A stretch of 15,420 nt of DNA from Akkermansiaceae bacterium (GTDB taxonomy: Bacteria; Verrucomicrobiota; Verrucomicrobiia; Verrucomicrobiales; Akkermansiaceae), in contig JAQGPE010000460.1 of assembly GCA_028293225.1 (NCBI GenBank), forward strand, positions 1-15,420, given 5' to 3'. Shown here piece after piece: positions 1 to 6,718 of the stretch. The first letter of the stretch is position 1, and every line of letters starts with the position of its first letter. The notes below the pieces were generated by a model. That model was given only the letters and a program-made list of their open reading frames with translations, had not been told where the DNA came from and ran no database searches. A program made the position numbers and the translations under genes.

Positions 1-861
1 CCCTTCAACACTCTCTGGGACGACCAGGCGGCGCTGGTGGCGTCCCTGTGGGCGGCAAAGGACGGGCGGGCCGCCATCGTTTTTGTCTCCTCCCACCGGG
101 TCGACCGCCGCGCCGCGCTCGAGGCCGGCAGAACCTGGGCTCTTCACGATCCCGCGGCGGCTGCCAGTTGGCTCCGCGATCAGGCGGGTCTCACCCGTGG
201 GGAATGTGCCGGCAGCGTCTGCGGTCTCGCAGTTTCAGAACCCGGCCTGGCCCGGGAGTTCGTCTCCCGGCCCGGAGAAATCTACCAGCCGGAGCTGTCG
301 GAAATCAGCTCAGCCGTCCGCCAGCGTGGGATCGGATATTTCGCAGAATGGGTGAACGGCGTGGAGAATGCCGCCAATCGCAAATCCATCGTCACTTACC
401 AGATCAGGTCCGGGAAAAAGTTCCAAGAATCCCTGGAAATCATCCGCCTGTTTTCGGACCCGGCGCTGCGGGAACAATGCTATGCCTACATCTCCCGCGA
501 TCTGAATCCGGCGCAAGCGGCGGATTTCTTTGAGAGCATCCCCGGGGATGAAAGGGCCGCCGCCGTAACCTCCCTTCTGTTTCGCACCTCCGAGGAGGAG
601 GAGGGAGGGGAACTGGCCGCCGAGCTCATGCGAAAGCTGCCCGCCGACCAAAGAGAGCGTGCGGTCCTGCGACTTCTTAAAGAGGAGATCGAGCCCGACT
701 CGTCGGACACCCTGGAGTCGATGAAACAGGAACGGATCGAGACCCTGGAAAGGCTCGTTCCGGACCCGGAGGAAAGGGAGAAAATCCGCGCCAAGTGGCC
801 GGAGCCACTGACCGTGCCGCCCGGGTCAAAAGAGCCCCAGCTTCCAGAGCCGCCCCGGTGA
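1..861 (+). CDS. Helical-repeat protein, 5'-truncated by the window edge
   Basis: The reading frame is open from the first base and ends with TGA at 859-861, so 286 C-terminal residues are visible and the true start lies outside the window. A GTG at 37 is only an internal codon candidate. The visible part is alpha-helical and rich in Ala, Glu and Arg. It has phrases such as ALEAGRTWALHDPAAAASWL and DLNPAQAADFFESIPGDERA that look like degenerate helix-turn-helix repeats of the TPR/HEAT kind often seen in verrucomicrobial secreted proteins. An acidic run (SEEEEGGE) sits near the middle of the repeats and the tail is proline-rich. No catalytic motif is visible. The function is unknown; a scaffolding or protein-interaction role is the most that the repeat pattern suggests. 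That the gene is real is well supported by its length, composition and clean end; the family call is tentative. Confidence 0.72.
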   Translation, partial: PFNTLWDDQAALVASLWAAKDGRAAIVFVSSHRVDRRAALEAGRTWALHDPAAAASWLRDQAGLTRGECAGSVCGLAVSEPGLAREFVSRPGEIYQPELSEISSAVRQRGIGYFAEWVNGVENAANRKSIVTYQIRSGKKFQESLEIIRLFSDPALREQCYAYISRDLNPAQAADFFESIPGDERAAAVTSLLFRTSEEEEGGELAAELMRKLPADQRERAVLRLLKEEIEPDSSDTLESMKQERIETLERLVPDPEEREKIRAKWPEPLTVPPGSKEPQLPEPPR

Positions 862-1007
862 AGACCACTCTCGTCAGACACTCGGAATGCGCCGGCCTCC
901 GTCATCGCCCCGCCCGGCGGAAGCCATGGAAAGCAGGCCCTCGCCATCTCGACATCTTCACGGTCCTGTCCGATCCTCCGCGTTAAAACCGCTGCCCTCA
1001 CCCGCGC
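862..1007. other. Intergenic gap between the repeat protein and the lipoprotein
   Basis: This 146-base gap separates two genes that read in the same direction. It contains a possible 6-bp stem (CGCCGG with CCGGCG, enclosing roughly 20 bases) near 890-915. There is no T-tract, so it is not a convincing terminator. I see no clear sigma-70 promoter and no Shine-Dalgarno sequence before the ATG at 1008. Confidence 0.4.
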
Positions 1008-1529
1008 ATGAAAGCTCCGCCCGTACTTCACCTCCTTTCCGCCACCACCCTCCTCATCACCGGCTGCGCCTCCACCCACTCTCCGGACGCCCTCACCGTC
1101 ATCAACCGCCTCGACCTCCCGGCAGTCACCCCGTCTGGATCCTCGCTTTCCCTGGTCCGGAAAACCGGCGAGTCGCCCGAAACCACCCAGCCCTCCTACC
1201 AGATCGACATCGCCGGCTACCCGCCGCTGCGACTGCCCTGCTCCCACATCGAAAACCGCCCGTCGCTGTCCCTGGAATCCGGCCGGGGCATTGTCATCTA
1301 TCAGCGACCCGATGGCAAAGGCCTCATCATCGACGAGTATGTGGACAGCGCTGTTTCCGAGTACGACCCGCTCTACATCACCTGGACCTCCGGCCCGCCG
1401 CGCCTCCAGTCCTATGCCGTGGTCGAAATGACCCCAAAGGCGCGGGAAGCGGGCCGCGGCTCCAGGCAACTCTTCCGCGGCTGGCGGGAGGATGGCACCC
1501 CGGAAGTCCGCGAGGTCCTCGATGACTAG
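1008..1529 (+). CDS. Small predicted outer-membrane lipoprotein of unknown function
   Basis: The product has 173 residues. It opens with a lipoprotein signal peptide: Lys2, a hydrophobic stretch, then the lipobox LITGC at residues 16-20. Cys20 is the predicted lipidation site. The residue after Cys is Ala followed by Ser, not Asp, which by the usual rule favours sorting to the outer membrane. The mature part is a soluble, probably beta-rich domain with many Pro, Ser and Thr residues (for example PSYQIDIAGYPPL and GIVIYQRPDGKGLIIDEYVD). I recognise no family. The ATG at 1008 is chosen because it puts the signal peptide at the N-terminus. The ORFs that overlap it in other frames lack such a signal. 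It follows the 1-861 gene on the same strand and converges with the minus-strand gene ending at 1627. Confidence 0.82.
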   Translation: MKAPPVLHLLSATTLLITGCASTHSPDALTVINRLDLPAVTPSGSSLSLVRKTGESPETTQPSYQIDIAGYPPLRLPCSHIENRPSLSLESGRGIVIYQRPDGKGLIIDEYVDSAVSEYDPLYITWTSGPPRLQSYAVVEMTPKAREAGRGSRQLFRGWREDGTPEVREVLDD

Positions 1530-1626
1530 CCGCCAAGAGCGCCTGCCATCCGTCGGTCCACGGTCAAATTACGACCTGCCGGGTAGAGCTCCTCTCTCTC
1601 GCCAAACTCCAGTCCCGCAGCTCCCT
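1530..1626. other. Convergent intergenic gap
   Basis: These 97 bases lie between the stop codons of two convergent genes, where a bidirectional terminator would be expected. I find only a small AGAG/CTCT stem in a CT-rich patch near 1575-1600 and no GC-rich hairpin with a T-tract in either direction. Termination here may be Rho-dependent or may rely on a structure I could not see by eye. Confidence 0.35.
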
Positions 1627-2520
1627 TCACCACTCCGTCAGCTTCGGATCCGCCTTCAGCTTCTCCCTCTGCGCGTCGTTCAGCAGCGGCATCAACTCCT
1701 CGTTCGCGGGCTTTGGATTCGTCTTATAGAGCTCGAACAACTGCTTTTTCTGGTCCTCGTCCAGCTCCAGCTTCGCGGCCACCGACTTCGAGGTGTAGTA
1801 GGCCTGCATCTCGACCCGCTTCTGCTTCTCGTTTGTCACCAGGCCATCCAGCTCGCCGGCTTTCTCCGCGCTCAGGTCGCCGCGCATCGCCTGCACGAAG
1901 CCATCGTCCTGAAACCACGCCTGCCGCGCCGGTTCGTAGTCCTTTTCCTGCGCTTCATCGTGCGCCCGCAGCTCGGCTCTCCGCTTCTCCATCTCCGGGG
2001 TCACCTTCTCCTTCGACGTCATCGCCAGCGCCAGCTGCTCCTTTCGCTCGCGCGGGTTCTCCTTCATCTTCGCCAGCAGCTCCTCCCCCATCTCCTTCAG
2101 CTTCTCATTGCGGGCGTCGATCTTCCCCCGCAGAGCCTCGCCCGCCGCGGCATCCAGGCCCAGCACCTCCATCAGCTGGTCGATCTCCTTCTGCTTCATC
2201 AGGGCTCCCATCACCATCGACTCGCCGGTCGCCACCTTCATCATCTCGAACATCTGGCTGGCCGACTTCCACGCCTCCGCGTCGATTCCCTCCGGCACGG
2301 AATCGTCAGCACCCGCTGCCGCCGCTCCGCCCTTTGCCACCGGGCGCTCCCGGCCCGCCGCAGGCCCACTCCCGTCGCGCGGCGGCCCATCTACGACAGA
2401 TGCCGTATCCGGGGAGGAAACCTCCCGCCGCTGGCGCGAAGTGCGGAGGGAATGATAGGCGGAAAGGCCGACCGCCAGAGCCAGGCAGACCAGGATCAGA
2501 TTGCGTTGATTTGCTTTCAT
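1627..2520 (-). CDS. Membrane-anchored helical envelope protein with LTxxQ-like motifs (paralog B)
   Basis: The product has 297 residues. Residues 8-24 form one hydrophobic segment after a basic N-terminus (MKANQRN), predicted to be an uncleaved anchor or signal. A low-complexity Gly/Ala/Pro linker runs to about residue 75. The rest (about 78-297) is highly charged and alpha-helical. Motifs like the LTxxQ of Spy/CpxP proteins occur as LDEDQ (253-257) and LNDAQ (280-284). It is clearly paralogous to the gene just upstream at 2556-3494: over the last 87 aligned residues I count 35 identities without a gap. The gap to that gene is 35 bases, so the two are very likely co-transcribed, probably with the kinase at 3587-6418. 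No Shine-Dalgarno sequence precedes the ATG. The start is supported by matching the paralog's start (MK plus hydrophobic segment). Function unknown; a periplasmic chaperone or stress-sensor role is inference only. Confidence 0.82.
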   Translation of the reverse strand: MKANQRNLILVCLALAVGLSAYHSLRTSRQRREVSSPDTASVVDGPPRDGSGPAAGRERPVAKGGAAAAGADDSVPEGIDAEAWKSASQMFEMMKVATGESMVMGALMKQKEIDQLMEVLGLDAAAGEALRGKIDARNEKLKEMGEELLAKMKENPRERKEQLALAMTSKEKVTPEMEKRRAELRAHDEAQEKDYEPARQAWFQDDGFVQAMRGDLSAEKAGELDGLVTNEKQKRVEMQAYYTSKSVAAKLELDEDQKKQLFELYKTNPKPANEELMPLLNDAQREKLKADPKLTEW

Positions 2521-2555
2521 TGGGGTGTTCGTTGAGTGGTTGGTATCGAAAAATC

Positions 2556-3494
2556 TCAGGGCTTCGTCTTCACCGCGGCCGCCTTCAGTTTCTGCTGCTG
2601 CGCCGGCGTCAGCAGGGGCAGCATCTCCTCCTGCCCGGCCTGCGGGTTCTGCGTGTAGAGGTCAAAGACCGCCTGGCGCTGATCCGCATCCAGGTTGAGC
2701 TGGTCGGACACTTCCCGCGATTTCGAGAAGGCATTGCGCTCGTCCCGCTGGTGCTTCTGCTTGGCCAGGTAGGCGTCCAGCTGCGGCTCCTGGTCCGCCG
2801 GCAGGCCCGCGCGCAGCTCCTTCAGAAAGCCCTCGTCCTCCTCCCACTGCACCCGCAGGGCGTTCCGCTCCTGCTCCGCCGGCTCGGCCTTTGCCTTCAG
2901 TTCTTCCAGCCGCTGCTGCTGCGCGTCCGTCAGAGTCGTGGTCTGCTGCATGATCCCCAGCGCAATCGCTTCCTTCGTCCCGCGCGGATCGCTCAGCAGT
3001 TGCCGGGCGCCGACCTCCCCGGCCTTCGCGTACTTCTCATTCCGCGCCGCCAGCAGGGCGTCCAGGCCCTTGACCCGCGCCGGGTCGATCCCCATGCCGC
3101 GGAGGGTCTTCCCAAACACTTCCGGCTGAAGCGCCCACGGACCGGCCGGCTGCGACTCCGCCTTCGCGATCCCCGCCGTCACCATGTCATAAAGCTGCCC
3201 CGCCTGCTTCCACTGCGCCTCCCCGATCCCCGCGGGCGGCTTGTTCTCCGCCTCCTTCGCCGCCTTGGCCTCCCGCTCGGCACGGTCGGAGACGCGCGCG
3301 GAAACGGCAGAGCCGCCCTCCGGGCCATCGCCGCCCTGGCCGGCTTTCTGATGGCTGCTCCAGAAAAATCCTCCGCCGCCGTCCTGGCCGCCAGCCTCAC
3401 CGGCGGCGGCAGGACGATTCGAAAGATAGATCGCGGCGCCGCCCGCCACCAGCAACAGGGTGGCGAGAAGAATTTTCCGTGTGGTCGATTTCAT
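2556..3494 (-). CDS. Membrane-anchored helical envelope protein with LTxxQ motifs (paralog A)
   Basis: The frame is open from 3554, but I place the start at the ATG at 3492-3494, giving 312 residues. That start gives MKSTTRKILL followed by a hydrophobic segment (about 8-24), matching the paralog downstream; the 20 residues before it (MPGFPALFLF...) have no counterpart there. After the anchor comes a Gly-rich linker (31-62), then a charged helical region. LTxxQ motifs as in Spy/CpxP proteins occur as LTDAQ (188-192) and LTPAQ (295-299), with a related LDADQ at 268-272. GIGEAQWKQA (89-98) aligns with GIDAEAWKSA in the paralog, and ARNEK occurs in both. The kinase gene ends 92 bases upstream and paralog B starts 35 bases downstream, which suggests one operon. 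Function is not known; binding of unfolded protein or a ligand in the periplasm is a hypothesis drawn from the motif. Confidence 0.82.
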   Translation of the reverse strand: MKSTTRKILLATLLLVAGGAAIYLSNRPAAAGEAGGQDGGGGFFWSSHQKAGQGGDGPEGGSAVSARVSDRAEREAKAAKEAENKPPAGIGEAQWKQAGQLYDMVTAGIAKAESQPAGPWALQPEVFGKTLRGMGIDPARVKGLDALLAARNEKYAKAGEVGARQLLSDPRGTKEAIALGIMQQTTTLTDAQQQRLEELKAKAEPAEQERNALRVQWEEDEGFLKELRAGLPADQEPQLDAYLAKQKHQRDERNAFSKSREVSDQLNLDADQRQAVFDLYTQNPQAGQEEMLPLLTPAQQQKLKAAAVKTKP

Positions 3495-3586
3495 GATGGT
3501 TTTGATCGAATGGTAGATGAGTTGAAAAAGAAACAGGGCCGGAAATCCGGGCACACCGCGGGCCTGCGATGCGGTTTTCGGCAGCC
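3495..3586 (-). other. Gap after the kinase gene with a weak terminator-like hairpin
   Basis: Reading in the transcribed (minus) direction, a short CCGG-ATTT-CCGG stem-loop at about 3541-3552 is followed by CCCTGTTTCTTTTT. The stem is only 4 bp. At best it would be a leaky terminator letting some transcription run from the kinase into the paralog pair. I see no clear promoter. Confidence 0.25.
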
Positions 3587-6418
3587 TCAGCGCGGCACCA
3601 CCACGGTGCCCAGGAGCAGGTCAGCCAGGGCTCGCCGGGGTCGCAGCCAGGTGTGGACCGCCAGCGCCAGCAGGGCCGCCAGCGCGGCCCCGGAAATGAG
3701 TACGGCGTAGGCCGTAGATTCCATCCACTCCATCGCCACGCCCCCGGCGACGGTCAGGATCAGGACGGGGGGAACGACTCCCAGCAGGCAGCGCAGCGCC
3801 GCCCGCCAGCGCGAGGCCTTCTCCCCGGAGCGCGACCGCAGCAGGGCCAGCCCGTAGAACTGCAGGCCCGGCGGCTCCCCGGTCGCCAACGCCCACACCA
3901 GGCTGAAGACCAGGGCGAGGATCAGCGTCGTCGCGTAGGAAATCATCATGATGAACGCCACCAGGGAGGGAAAATTCCGCGCGAACGCCGCCCCTCCTTC
4001 GAGCGGCGGCGGCTTCGGATTCTTCTCCGCAGCCTCCCCGGTCCGGGCATCCGCCACCGCCGGTCCCGCCACCGCCGGTCCCGCCGGCGCCGCCACCGGG
4101 CGCTCCTGCGTGGCAGCGCGCCGGCTCTCCATCTCCGCCCGCACCGGGCGCTGGCTCAGCACCGAGGGCTGCATCAGAACCACCGCCGGGATCATCATCA
4201 GCAGCGCCAGCAGCGGCCACAGAATCAGCGAAATCATCCGCCGGCGCCGGGTAATCACCGCCGGCCGGGCCTGCGCCGCCCGCAGATTTCCGCAGACCAT
4301 TTCCGCCGAATCCAGTCGCTCCTCCGCCAGCGTCCGGATCAGCTGGGTGGCATGCAGCGGCCGCGCCGTCTCCACACATGCCGCCGCCGCCCGGCCCAGG
4401 AAACGCTGCAGCGCGCCGATGTTTTCCAGTGGCGTCACAGGGTCGACCAGTTCTCCGCGGCTGTCGCGGGTATCGCGGGTATCGCGGGCGCTGTCCGTCA
4501 GCGGGAAATCCAGCCACACCGCGCCGCCGCGGGTGATCCAGACCCGCCTGAAACTGATGCCCGCCGGCCGCGTGCCATCCCGGCCCGACTCCAGATACTC
4601 CGTGGCCACCTCCAGCAGCCAGTGCCGCACCCGGCTCCACGGCTGCGCGCCATCGGCCAGTTCCGCCAGCGGCCGTCCCGGCGGCGCTTCAAAGGCGTCC
4701 CAGTTCTCCCCCGCCGCAGCATCGCGCACCCCCTGCAGCCAGTGCAGGCGGCCCGGCCGGCTCAGGTTCCGCCGCGCCGGGGTCAGCGCCGGAAAGCCCT
4801 CCGCCCGCTCCGCGATCCACACGTGCCGGCACAGCACGCCGTCCCAGGCCTCCAGCACCGCCGCGCTCAGCCGCCGCACCACCCGGTAGGGACCGCGCAT
4901 TTCCGCCTCCGCGGACCACTCCGGAGCCACCGGCTGATCCGCCGTCACCGCCTGGCGGGCGCGGTCCAGCGGCGCCGCCACCACCCGCGTGCCGGACGCC
5001 AGGTCCTGCAGCATCGCAAAGCCATTGCGCCGCCGCATGGTCGAGGCCAGCACCATCATCACCAAGTAAGGCAAACCTCCGAGAGCCAGCTCCCACGTCG
5101 CATGAGCGTGCTGCAGCGCCAGCGGATTCAGCAGTAGCACCAGCGCCACCCGGTCGAAAAAGAACACCAGCCCGCGAACCAGCGCCCGCCCGTAGCCCGG
5201 GTAGCCGCCCGCCTCCCGCGCCACCCGCAGGCCGCACAGCATCTTCCCCGGCGTCGTACCCCAGCGGCCCTCCAGCACCACGAAGTAGGCCAGCGTGAAG
5301 ACCGCCTGCGCCAAGCCCAGCAGAGGGCCGCCGCCCTTCATCATCCGCTCGAAGTTCAGCAGCATCAGCACCGTCCACGGCGCGCCGGCCAGAAAAAGAT
5401 CCACGATCCCCGCCACGATCCGCAGCCCCAGCAGCGCCGGCGGCGCCAGCTCGGTGCGAAAGGGCTCCAGCGCGCTACGCAGTTCGCCGTAGTTCGCATA
5501 CCGCTGCGCCTTGTTCCGCTCCAGGCAGCGCAGGATCACCCGCTCCAGCGCCTTCGGGATCTCCGGCCGCAGCGTGCGCGGCTTCACCGGCTGCTTCGTC
5601 AGCACCGCCGCGATCAGCGCCACCAGGCCGTCCGCCTCATGCGTGGTCCGGCCGGTCAGCAGATAGTAAAGCGTCGCCCCCACCGAGTACATGTCGGCCC
5701 GCTCGTCCAGGTCCTGCCCCTGCAGCTGCTCCGGCGCCGCGAACGCCGGCGTGCCGACCACCGTCCCGGCCTGGGTCAGCGCCGCCTCCGCCCCCGCGAA
5801 GGTCGATACCGACAGCCCGAAGTCGCCGATTTTCGCCACCCCGTCCGCCGAGATGAAGCAGTTCGCCGGCTTCACATCGCGGTGCAGCACCCCCACCGCC
5901 GCCGCCGCTTCCAGCCCGTCGATGATCTGTAAAATCGCATCCACCGCGTCGGTCACCGCCATCGGCCCGCCCTTCCGCACCCGCTCCTCCAGCGTCCCGT
6001 CGTGCAGCAGCTCCATCGCGATCATCTGCACGCCCTCCACCTCCTCCGCGGAAATGACCCCGACCACATTCGGGTGCCGGACCGACGCCGCCAGCTGCCC
6101 CTCCCGCAGGAAGCGCTGCCGCAGCTCCGCCGAGTCCAGCATCTGCCCCAGGATCTTCAGCGCCACCCGCCGGCCCGTGCCCGCCTGCTCCGCCTCATAC
6201 ACCGCGCCCATCCCGCCCTTGCCCAGCATCCCCAGCACCCGCCACGAGCCGAAGGCCAGTGGCTCCGCATCGTCATTCAGCGGCAGCCGCGTGCCGGTCC
6301 CGAAGCCAAAGCCGGTGTTCGCCAGACCCAGCTTCAGCAGGCACTTCGGGCACAGACCGCCCGTGTCCGCCGAGTCGATCGGGGCTTCGCATTCGAGGCA
6401 ATGGAGCGCGGGCGTCAT
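3587..6418 (-). CDS. Ser/Thr protein kinase: zinc ribbon, kinase, RDD, pseudokinase, RDD
   Basis: The product has 943 residues. A zinc ribbon opens it (Cys7, Cys10, Cys23, Cys26). A Hanks-type kinase follows (about 59-310): glycine loop GKGGMGAVY (66-74), VALK lysine Lys88, helix-C Glu106, HRDVKPAN with Asp181, DFG Asp199, GTPAFAAPE ending at 230. All catalytic residues are present, so it should phosphorylate Ser/Thr on cytoplasmic substrates. Residues about 328-480 are an RDD membrane domain (RIVAGIVDLF, TPGKMLCGLRV, DLASGTRVV). Residues about 505-705 resemble a second kinase fold that has lost catalysis: HVWIAER in place of the Lys strand, no HRD, and DFP at 637-639 instead of DFG. A transmembrane helix (about 729-750) and a Pro/Ala linker lead to a second RDD-like domain (about 810-943) ending ADLLLGTVVVPR. 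No strong Shine-Dalgarno precedes the ATG. The two envelope paralogs follow on the same strand. The kinase call is firm; the pseudokinase and second RDD calls come from motif reading. Confidence 0.95.
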   Translation of the reverse strand: MTPALHCLECEAPIDSADTGGLCPKCLLKLGLANTGFGFGTGTRLPLNDDAEPLAFGSWRVLGMLGKGGMGAVYEAEQAGTGRRVALKILGQMLDSAELRQRFLREGQLAASVRHPNVVGVISAEEVEGVQMIAMELLHDGTLEERVRKGGPMAVTDAVDAILQIIDGLEAAAAVGVLHRDVKPANCFISADGVAKIGDFGLSVSTFAGAEAALTQAGTVVGTPAFAAPEQLQGQDLDERADMYSVGATLYYLLTGRTTHEADGLVALIAAVLTKQPVKPRTLRPEIPKALERVILRCLERNKAQRYANYGELRSALEPFRTELAPPALLGLRIVAGIVDLFLAGAPWTVLMLLNFERMMKGGGPLLGLAQAVFTLAYFVVLEGRWGTTPGKMLCGLRVAREAGGYPGYGRALVRGLVFFFDRVALVLLLNPLALQHAHATWELALGGLPYLVMMVLASTMRRRNGFAMLQDLASGTRVVAAPLDRARQAVTADQPVAPEWSAEAEMRGPYRVVRRLSAAVLEAWDGVLCRHVWIAERAEGFPALTPARRNLSRPGRLHWLQGVRDAAAGENWDAFEAPPGRPLAELADGAQPWSRVRHWLLEVATEYLESGRDGTRPAGISFRRVWITRGGAVWLDFPLTDSARDTRDTRDSRGELVDPVTPLENIGALQRFLGRAAAACVETARPLHATQLIRTLAEERLDSAEMVCGNLRAAQARPAVITRRRRMISLILWPLLALLMMIPAVVLMQPSVLSQRPVRAEMESRRAATQERPVAAPAGPAVAGPAVADARTGEAAEKNPKPPPLEGGAAFARNFPSLVAFIMMISYATTLILALVFSLVWALATGEPPGLQFYGLALLRSRSGEKASRWRAALRCLLGVVPPVLILTVAGGVAMEWMESTAYAVLISGAALAALLALAVHTWLRPRRALADLLLGTVVVPR
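4054..4083. repeat. Two-copy 15-bp tandem repeat inside the kinase gene
   Basis: GCCACCGCCGGTCCC occurs twice in perfect tandem and encodes a doubled GPAVA in the Pro/Ala linker between the transmembrane helix and the second RDD-like domain. It is in frame and probably reflects slippage in a flexible linker. Confidence 0.75.
4462..4488. repeat. Three 9-bp tandem repeats inside the kinase gene
   Basis: The units are TGTCGCGGG, TATCGCGGG and TATCGCGGG, two of them identical. They encode a RDTRDTRDSR stretch just after the DFP motif of the degenerate kinase domain. The repeat is in frame, so copy-number change would alter linker length without breaking the protein. Confidence 0.75.
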
Positions 6419-6482
6419 GGTTCAGTGGTCTGCTGTCCCCCCTTCCAAACGGACAGCCTCCGAAAGGTTACACCCCAGGGCA

Positions 6483-6498
6483 ATTTCTTTTCAGAAAT
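6483..6498. promoter_or_regulatory. AT-rich inverted repeat upstream of the kinase gene
   Basis: ATTTCT and AGAAAT form a perfect 6-bp inverted repeat separated by four bases, 65-80 bases before the kinase start codon. On the minus strand a weak -10-like TGTAAC preceded by TG lies between it and the gene, near 6470. It could be an operator or a small hairpin. No regulator can be named and the call is tentative. Confidence 0.2.
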
Positions 6499-6535
6499 CC
6501 GGCGACCCCGCAAACCGCGACGCAGTTCTCCCGCC

Positions 6536-6694
6536 ACCGGAGGGGGGACACTCCTGTCCCCCTGCTCAGCAGGTTGACCTGGTCAAAGCTCACGCTCCCT
6601 CAGCTCTCCCATCCACCCCCTTCAAAAAATCCTCACCCCCCTTCTCAACCAAATCCGCGAACTCAGCAGGGGGACAAAAGTGTCCCCCTCCGGT
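6536..6694. repeat. REPIN-like element: two inverted palindromic REP-type hairpins
   Basis: Two near-identical palindromic units face each other. The left unit (6536-6569) starts ACCGGAGGGGGGACA and ends TGTCCCCCTGCTCAG. The right unit (6662-6694), read on the minus strand, starts ACCGGAGGGGGACA and ends TGTCCCCCTGCTGAG. They differ by one G, two loop bases and one base near the end. Each folds into a GGGGGACA/TGTCCCCC hairpin (6543-6562 on the left; 6668-6689, a perfect 9-bp stem, on the right) with a 4-base loop. The 92 bases between them are CT-rich. Paired inverted REPs of this size are the REPIN arrangement mobilised by RAYT (Y1-type) transposases; no such gene is in the window. The element fills most of the 300-base gap between the receptor and the kinase. 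The right hairpin lies just past the receptor's stop codon and could stabilise that mRNA's 3' end or slow transcription, though there is no T-tract. Confidence 0.8.
6574..6586. promoter_or_regulatory. Short perfect palindrome inside the REPIN spacer
   Basis: TTGACC, a central T, then GGTCAA form a perfect 6-bp inverted repeat just inside the left hairpin. It could be a protein-binding site or simply part of the mobile repeat. No regulator can be assigned from sequence. Confidence 0.2.
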
Positions 6695-6718
6695 CCAACT
6701 ACGCCACCTCCCGTAGCA

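Noticed and set aside
486..1469. Minus-strand ORF over the left-edge genes
   Set aside because: It overlaps the repeat protein and the lipoprotein, has no recognisable domain, and its composition looks like an antisense shadow.
3495..3554. Extended N-terminus for paralog A starting at 3554
   Set aside because: The added 20 residues place a second hydrophobic patch before the anchor and have no match in paralog B, whose start aligns with the ATG at 3494.
1713..3710. Long plus-strand ORF (665 codons) across the two paralogs
   Set aside because: It is antisense to two clear paralogous genes with anchors and conserved motifs; its product is low-complexity Arg/Pro/Ser, as expected from high-GC antisense frames.
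3569..5137. Plus-strand ORF of 522 codons opposite the kinase
   Set aside because: Gln/Arg/His/Pro-rich shadow of the kinase's C-terminal half; no motif or start signal.
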